Made by a program: the position numbers and the translations under genes. The notes below the pieces were generated by a model. It saw only the letters and a program-made list of their open reading frames with translations, was not told the DNA's origin and searched no databases. Below are positions 57,901 through 64,000 of a DNA stretch of 64,000 bases, in pieces. Source of the stretch: Narthecium ossifragum (taxonomy: Eukaryota; Streptophyta; Magnoliopsida; Dioscoreales; Nartheciaceae); contig OY986966.1 in the NCBI GenBank assembly GCA_963920575.1, positions 764,130 through 828,129 of the forward strand, in the 5' to 3' direction. Position 1 is the first letter of the stretch. The number at the start of each line of letters is the position of its first letter.

Positions 57901-60508
57901 GGGGAATCGGCCAACCCCATAAGTAAGACTTATGGGGGCAATAAAACATAGTAGACTAGTTTTGGGGTGAAAACCCCAAACAGTTTTTAAAATCTTTTTC
58001 TTAACCTACTCATGCGGTAATAGATTAAAGATAGCGTTAGTAAAGAGTGCTATAGTTCGATTTATCTACGAGAGTGCCACTCGATGGCCGTTACGTCCTG
58101 CCGGTTTTGGGTGTTTGACGGTTTTTATCCTTTTAACTGCCGTTACCAGGAACGGAAAGGGATGACGTCAAACGGTAGGAAAGGAGTGGGGTGGTGTGTT
58201 TAATTCGTGTCAGGGGTTTTGACGAGACCGACCGAACCTATTTATTTGATGGATAGATGGATGGAACATCTGATCGGGACATCAGAGCCGTCTGATTAGT
58301 TGGTGGGCGTCGTTGTGATGGATGTGGATGGGTATCGGATTTATCGGCTATTGATTGGCCTGGTAGTGGTCGGAGTGGGGGAGGATTCGGGTTCTTGGAT
58401 CGGTGTAGATCGGATCTGGATTTGATTGAGGATGATCATTTGTAGCAAATTAGTTAATTAATATGGTGCTGACTATATTTGGAATTTAATTCATGATTCA
58501 TGCTATTGGCTCATTAGTTTCACAGCCATTTGGTTGTTAAGTTGCAAAAGCTTGAGATGCAACAAGATTTCTTTAAGTCATTTAGTAATAGATTCGGGTT
58601 CATTAGTAATAGATTCGAGTTCATTAGCCAATAGCATTTAGTCATTTCTTTAAATAGATTTCTTTAATCCAATGTCATGCTATTGGCTCATTAGTTTCAA
58701 TGTCATGGGTTTTCTCTCAATGTAATAGATAGAGTTTTCTCTCGACTGAATAGGTTTTCTCTCAATGTCATGGGTTTTCTCTCAATGAAATGGGTTTTCT
58801 CTGGTTTTATCTCAATATAATAGATAGAGTTTTCTCTCAACTGAATGAGTTTTCTCTCAATGTAATGGGTTTTCTCTAAATAGATAGAGAAAAATTTTAA
58901 CTGAAAGAGGAAAAACTTAAATAGAAGAGAGAAAACTTAAACCAAAGAGAGAAAACTTAAACCAAAGAGAGAAAACTCAAACAAAAGAGAGAAAACTTAA
59001 ATGAAAGAGAGAAAACTCAAACCAAAGACAGAAAATACAAACCAAAGAGGAAAAATTTAAATGAAAGGAAGAAAACTTAAATCAAAGAGAGAAAGCTTAA
59101 ATCAAAGAGAGAAAACTTAAACCAAAGAGAGAAAACTTAAATGAAAGAGAGAAAATTTAACTGAAAGAGAGAAAACTTAAATAGAAAAGAGAAAATTCAA
59201 ACCAAAGAGAGTTTTCTCTTCTCTTTTATGAGTTTTCTCTCTTTTATGAGTTTTCTCTCTTTTACGAGTTTTCTCTCTTTGATTTGAGTTTTTTTTATCT
59301 TTGGCTTGTGTTTTCTCTCTTCTGTTTGAGTTTTCTCTCTTTGGCTTGAGTTTTCTCTCTTTAGCTTGAGTTTTCTCTCTTTTACGAGTTTTCTCTCTTT
59401 TAAGAGTTTTCTCTCTTTGATTTGAGTTTTCTCTTTTCTATTTAAGTTTTCTCTCTTCCATTTAAGTTTCCTCTCTTCCGAGTTTTTTCTTTTCTAAGCT
59501 TTCTCTCTTTTACGAGTTTTCTCTTTTCTCTTTTATGATTTTTCTCTCTTATGAGTTCTCTCTCTTACGAGTTTTCTCTCTTCTCTTTTACGAGTTTTCT
59601 CTCCTCTTTTATGAGTTTTCTCTCTCTTATGAGTTTTCTCTGTATTAGGAGTTTTCTCTTCTCTTTTACGAGTTTTCTCTCTTCTCTTTTGAGTTCTCTC
59701 TTTTACGAGTTTTCTCTCTTTGGTTTGAGTTTCTATCTTTGGCTTGTGTTTTCTCTCTTTAGTTCGAGTTTTCTCTCTTTGGTTTGAATTTTCTCTCTTT
59801 AGTTTGAGTTTTCACTGTTTGTCTTGAGTTTTCTCTCTTTTACGAGTTTTCTCTCTTTGGAAATGAGTTCTCTCTCTTTATAAATGTTTGGTGAACAATC
59901 TAATGGATATGAAATTACTTTCCTGTTTTTGGCTTTTAAACCTTATAAGAAGTCGGATTAGATGTGATTCCCATTCTTTGTTTACATTTATAAAGTTTAA
60001 TCCTGCATTTTTTCTATCTTTTTTTTTGTGTGCTCACTCTTCTGGAGCAAAACAACCATATCTTATTATATTGAGCTCACTTCATATCAAGATATTTTTG
60101 TAATCCATCTTAAGAGATCTAAAGCTGCTTTACTCGTTCTCCCTATTTTTATTTTCTTTCACGTTCAGGCATTAACAAGAATATCATGGGTGACTTTTGT
60201 GTTCTATGTCTCTTCATTCCATTAATACTTCCTTGACACCTGCGTGCATAATGTTGGGATTTTTTTGGTTGCTTATATCGCCTCTCGTATTAACTGCAAT
60301 GCAAAATTCCCCATTTCATATGGCTTTTGCCTTATGCTGCTTCATAGGGGACCGAGGATGATGTGGTGCATTGAACCTAATACACGATTTTATCACGAAT
60401 CGCGGAACAATATAACTAAACCATTTTTGGGGTTTTCGGCATAAAACACATAAAGGGGTTTTTTAAGCAGTAAACTTTGGTTAATATGGGGGTTTAGCCA
60501 ATTATCCG
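57901..60508. mobile_element. 2.6-kb TIR element carrying the inverted minisatellite
   Basis: The left end reads GGGGAATCGGCCAACCCCAT. The right end, reversed, reads GGATAATTGGCTAAACCCCC and then ATATTAACC. About 60 bases inward both ends have GGGGTGAAAACCCC-like blocks (right, reversed: GCCGAAAACCCCAAAAATGG). Both flanks carry TATTTTT, a possible worn duplication. No transposase ORF was found. Most of the interior is the minisatellite plus AT-rich DNA. A MULE-type non-autonomous element is my best guess. Confidence 0.5.
58715..59880. repeat. inverted purine/pyrimidine minisatellite
   Basis: The array is made of a roughly 20-base unit. In 58715-58880 it reads in the T form (GGTTTTCTCTCAATGTAAT). 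In 58885-59207 it is inverted to the A form (AAACCAAAGAGAGAAAACTT). In 59210-59880 it returns to the T form (GAGTTTTCTCTCTTTGGCTT, with GAGTTTTCTCTCTTTTAC variants). The A and T arms can pair over hundreds of bases. The reading frames across it are artefacts. Confidence 0.85.
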
Positions 60509-61194
60509 TATTTTTTAAATCATAACTGAGATGCGTCTAAATAAAAACATCTATAAACTGTATCATTTTATCCTATTTGAAAAGTTTACGTTACTTTCCA
60601 AGAAAAGTTATCAGAAAAAAAATACGCTCTCGAAGACTCGAACGGACCTGAATAAGCCACGCTGCCACAGAGTCCACATTTCTTGGGCTTCGGAGAATGT
60701 CGTGGAGCTCCGAACGCCCTTCTTCTTGTGCTGTTGGTGAGTTAGCATGTTTTCAGCACATGAGCTGTCAAAGAAACAGACAACACTCTGGCTCTAGCAA
60801 TATGAGCTTTGTATATTGATTTGAAAAACGACATGCCACGATGCCAACGCGACATGACATCTGCCAAACGAATTTTTTTATTCCGATTGTCACATTGGTA
60901 TGATTTCTGTTCTCTCCAAAGGTTGGATAAAGCTCAATCGTACGCATCATTAAACATTGCCAATTGTTACTTTGTTACTAGGATTCTTTTGGCAACCTCA
61001 TTAAGGAGTGATCCTAATTCTTCATATACAGAGTCAAATATCAAGGTTAATAAAATGAACATAATCAACAGAGTCAATGCCATTCGATGCAGTCCAATTA
61101 TAAAATCAGCAATTCCAAATTATCAGACTCATAAATTGGTTGTTAAACGTGTAGCCCAATCATATTAGTCACTAATTATAGCCCGATTGATATT
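60509..61194. other. intergenic, no gene seen
   Basis: AT-rich. Contains a short GC-richer part at 60.63-60.75 kb without a convincing gene. Confidence 0.35.
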
Positions 61195-61349
61195 AACATT
61201 GATGGGCAGGGTGTAATGTCATAGCGGATTGTATCGCTCGGCTTTATCGATCTTGTTGGAACTGTGACGACGGGGCAAAGGCATTGGATTGTTTAATGTA
61301 AACCTTTTCTGTACCGGTCTTTGGACTCATCTCGTCAAAAAAAAAAAAA
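61195..61349 (+). mobile_element. 3' tail of a LINE
   Basis: Plus-strand frame NVIADCIARLYRSCWNCDDG, resembling the end of the RNase H domain of plant L1 elements, runs to a TAA. A short 3'UTR ending TTTGGACTCATCTCGTC and 13 A (61337-61349) follow. It is a severely 5'-truncated copy; I did not identify target duplications. Confidence 0.6.
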
Positions 61350-61419
61350 GATAAGTGGAATGGAAAATTTGAGGATGAAAGGTTACAATGATAACTATTA
61401 TTGGAGTAACAATTAAGAG

Positions 61420-61995
61420 GATAACAAATAAATACTACCTATGTTTGGATAAAAATAACAAATTTTAATATGTAATTATAATATCAACTTTATAATGAGA
61501 AAAAACGGTTACAACCGTTCTCCTCCTATTAGTCAGTTTACTTTATCATATTCCCTAAATTGGTTTTTATCATATTCTCTAAGTTAGCTTTATCATCCTT
61601 ATCAATACTTATATCTACCTTATAAGTTACTTTTATGACTTATCATCTGAGTTATAAACTTATACACACATGACATACGTGTGACATACACGTGGTATAA
61701 AATTATAATTAAATAAAGAAAAAGAAAGGATAGTGGACTGATGTGGTGTAAGTTATAATAGAGATAGTGAGGGCGGACAGTTAGTCGTGTCAGGGGCATG
61801 GGCCCATCACCTAGTGTACTATATAAGGTAAGGTGGGTTATGACTCATTAATGGGTTATGAGTCCTAACCCATTAATAGCAAATAAATACTACCAATGCT
61901 TGGATAAAAATAGCAAATTTTAATATGTAATGATAATATCTATCATATAAGGTAAGGTTGGTTATGACTCATTAATGGGTTATAAGTCCTCACCC
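61420..61995. repeat. pair of direct duplications
   Basis: About 75 bases (AACAAATAAATACTACC, then TTGGATAAAAATA-CAAATTT, then TAATATGTAAT) at 61424-61498 recur at 61880-61950. A second segment (GGTAAGGTGGGTTATGACTC ... AATGGGTTAT) at about 61825-61875 recurs at 61950-61996. The segment between has TGACATACGTGTGACATACA-type repeats and resembles an arm of the 42.4-kb element. Confidence 0.65.
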
Positions 61996-62149
61996 ACCTT
62001 TGAGAGAGAGCGGGGCCGTAGGGGCCTGGGCCAGGCTGCCCAAACACAAGCAAGGACTTTAATGCAGGAGGGCTCCGGCGTGACGGCGAACTGGACACAG
62101 AATAATATCAGGAGAGCACGGTGCCCAATCAGTGCGGAACGACTGACGC

Positions 62150-62157
62150 TTTAAATA
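62150..62157 (+). promoter_or_regulatory. TATA-like box of the right-edge gene
   Basis: TTTAAATA, followed after about 30 bases by a CT-rich stretch (62.17-62.29 kb) of the kind seen in plant leaders. Confidence 0.45.
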
Positions 62158-62324
62158 GCGCAGCGCGCCCCCCGCTCTCCTCACCTCCCAAAGAATCACT
62201 CCTATCAAAAGCCGAGAGAGGAGGCCGAGACAGTTCCTAGTGTCCCCCACGCCTTCTTCTCCATCTCCTCTCTTCTCCTCTCCTCTAAATCCTCGCTTCC
62301 GTGTCCTCAGCACTCCGATCATCC

Positions 62325-62354
62325 ATGGGATCCATGCTTGATTCCTGCTGGCTG
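62325..62354 (+). CDS. possible first coding exon of a gene running off the right edge
   Basis: ATG at 62325 opens MGSMLDSCWL and is followed at once by a GTAACA donor at 62355. It follows a TATA-like box and a 140-base CT-rich leader, and precedes at least 1.6 kb of T-rich intron-like DNA. The ten residues do not identify a family. The exon could equally be noncoding, with the true ATG beyond the window. Confidence 0.4.
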
Positions 62355-64000
62355 GTAACATCCCTTGCTCTCGCGTCGTTACTTTCGTTGCCTGTTTTCC
62401 TACTTTTTTTTCTTTTGTTTTCCCACTCTTTTGAGAGCCCTAGAACAGGGTAAGTTCGCTTTTCCGATCAGGCATTGGTTTTCCTGATTGTGTTATTCTC
62501 GATTCAGTCTAGAATGTTTAGTGCTTCGTGTAATTAGATTTCCTGGCTAATTATTGATAGCTTAAGGATGGTCTAGATCTGATTGGCCCGTGTGTACGAG
62601 ATTATTTTTATGTACACGGGTGGTTATGTTTCTGGAGATAAGAAGAGCATAGTACAGTGCTGGATAAGACGGGTTGAAGCCAATCACTGATGCTCTCTGT
62701 AGATGTTAACGTCCTAATCAATTGTCCTTTCGTGCCAGATCGTTTTGGCTCTAGAAACCCACAAGTCTTGTGTTTTTTTACATCTAATTTGCTGTTTTAG
62801 TTGTAGGTGATGTTTACTTGGCACCTGATTCTGTGTTTATTGCTAATTAGATAGTTAGGCCTCAATGTTAATCATTGTTGTGGATACGATAATGATTCGG
62901 CAAGGATTTGGTTCTTTTCGCCATAATGAGCTGTAAAGTTTCTGCGGTATATCTGTGGTACAAAGTTCAATTTAGAAATTTTTATTGCATAACTCATGTA
63001 ATCTTGACTTTCTTCACGTTGAAACTACCGTCTCAATCCAAACTTAGTGACTTTAGAATCATTTGAACTTCTGAGACGTGGTTCTCTTAGATTCTCTTGT
63101 GTTCACAAATTAGAGCATTGGCTTACATTTTGTGTATGGCTGAAAGTAGTTGAGGATTATGACCAAACTATTCTTCGCCTAATGTTTAGAACTCGATTTG
63201 GCTCATTTTTGCCTATATTATATTTGCCTATGCCTTTTTTTTTTTGCAAGTGATGGATGGGTATTTATCTTTTAATTATGCTGCTTATTTAAGTGATGTT
63301 GAGGGTTAGACATCAGTATTTTTGGTGGTGATGCTAACTCGGACCAAATATTCTAACAGGCTGCATGTGTCTTAGATTCTTAGTCTGTTAGTGGTATGGA
63401 TAAAATCCTGGGAAATGTTCAGTGACAGCCTGGTCCATAGTCTGTGGGCAGAGTTTAGATAATTGTGTTCCTTGTGACTCTAGACCCAGGTATCTAGGAT
63501 TGTCAATGGGCCTTAGCTACCAGGCTGGCATGAACAACATCGATGCATTGATGTAAAATATCACCATTCTGCTTCATTTTGTTCATAATATATGCTGAAT
63601 GATAAACATGCACCTTCATTGAGGAATTCAAAGTTGTTACTTATTACAGTGACATGATGGAAACTATCAGCTTTTTTTTTGTAGTTCGGGTGACAGTGAT
63701 GTGATACTATAGTTTGCATTCTCTAACTGCTTTACATTTTATGCGGAGTGCTTTCTGTACATTGTTACACTCAAATGACTAGCCACAGCTTTGGGAAGCT
63801 ACGTCACTAGACATAATAAGACTACTACTGATATATTGGAATCTAATTTGGATAAATATCTTTTATCATGTACAACACTTTGGTTTGTTCCAATAACTCT
63901 CCACTTCGTATTACCTCTTTGTCCTGAATACTGTTTATTATGTACTTTAAGATATCTTCTGACTTCTTTTCTTTGATGAAGCAGTATCTGATCACTCATT
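62355..64000 (+). other. probable first intron of the right-edge gene
   Basis: T-rich, with no supported exon; a few short frames lack splice context. I could not place an acceptor. Confidence 0.35.

Noticed and set aside
59551..59787. Leu/Phe/Ser-rich frame resembling a membrane protein
   Set aside because: It is the translation of the TTTTCTCTC minisatellite and repeats its period.
58885..59880. CRISPR-like array
   Set aside because: The units are contiguous with no unique spacers, and the genome is a plant nuclear one.

Overview
The window is nuclear DNA of a flowering plant. Every protein gene is split by GT-AG introns, the proteins belong to land-plant families, and AT-rich intergenic DNA is full of short transposons. 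The WAK-like kinase and the first exon of the methyltransferase are much more GC-rich than the other genes; that fits a monocot, probably not a grass, but this is inference. One 200-base run of N (12912-13111) is a scaffold gap.

Layout. 1-6.5 kb: an orphan exon, a hAT-type MITE with an exact target-site duplication, and a divergent pair made of a mitochondrial p32/MAM33-like protein (minus) and a CASP-like membrane protein (plus). 9.3-12.5 kb: GDP-mannose pyrophosphorylase (minus) with a long 5'UTR intron. 16.4-18.7 kb: a wall-associated receptor-like kinase (minus). 19.3-23.0 kb: an LTR-like fragment, an orphan exon and a decayed but intron-containing copy of a SWIM/MULE-domain gene. 23.5-28.9 kb: TFIID subunit TAF12 (plus). 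29.9-34.3 kb: an RCC1-repeat protein (minus). 34.9-36.8 kb: a LINE with a perfect 13-bp target-site duplication and an LTR-like insert. 37.5-42.2 kb: a MATH-BTB protein (minus). 42.4-47.15 kb: two long-TIR DNA elements. 48.7-54.0 kb: a Golgi DUF248 methyltransferase (plus). 55.27-55.50 kb: a U1 snRNA gene with its upstream sequence element and TATA box. 55.6-62 kb: retroelement remnants and a 2.6-kb TIR element holding an unusual inverted minisatellite. From 62.15 kb: the promoter and first exon of a gene that runs off the right edge.

The genes are independent transcription units, not a pathway. They cover wall polymer supply and sensing (GDP-mannose synthesis, WAK-like kinase, DUF248 methyltransferase), transcription and ubiquitin control (TAF12, MATH-BTB), splicing (U1) and membrane or organelle functions (CASP-like, MAM33). 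Exon joins were checked for reading phase in all eight complete genes and each gives one uninterrupted frame. I found no clearly new molecular system. The least conventional items are the inverted purine/pyrimidine minisatellite at 58.7-59.9 kb, the palindromic fold-back family present in three copies, and the long-TIR elements.
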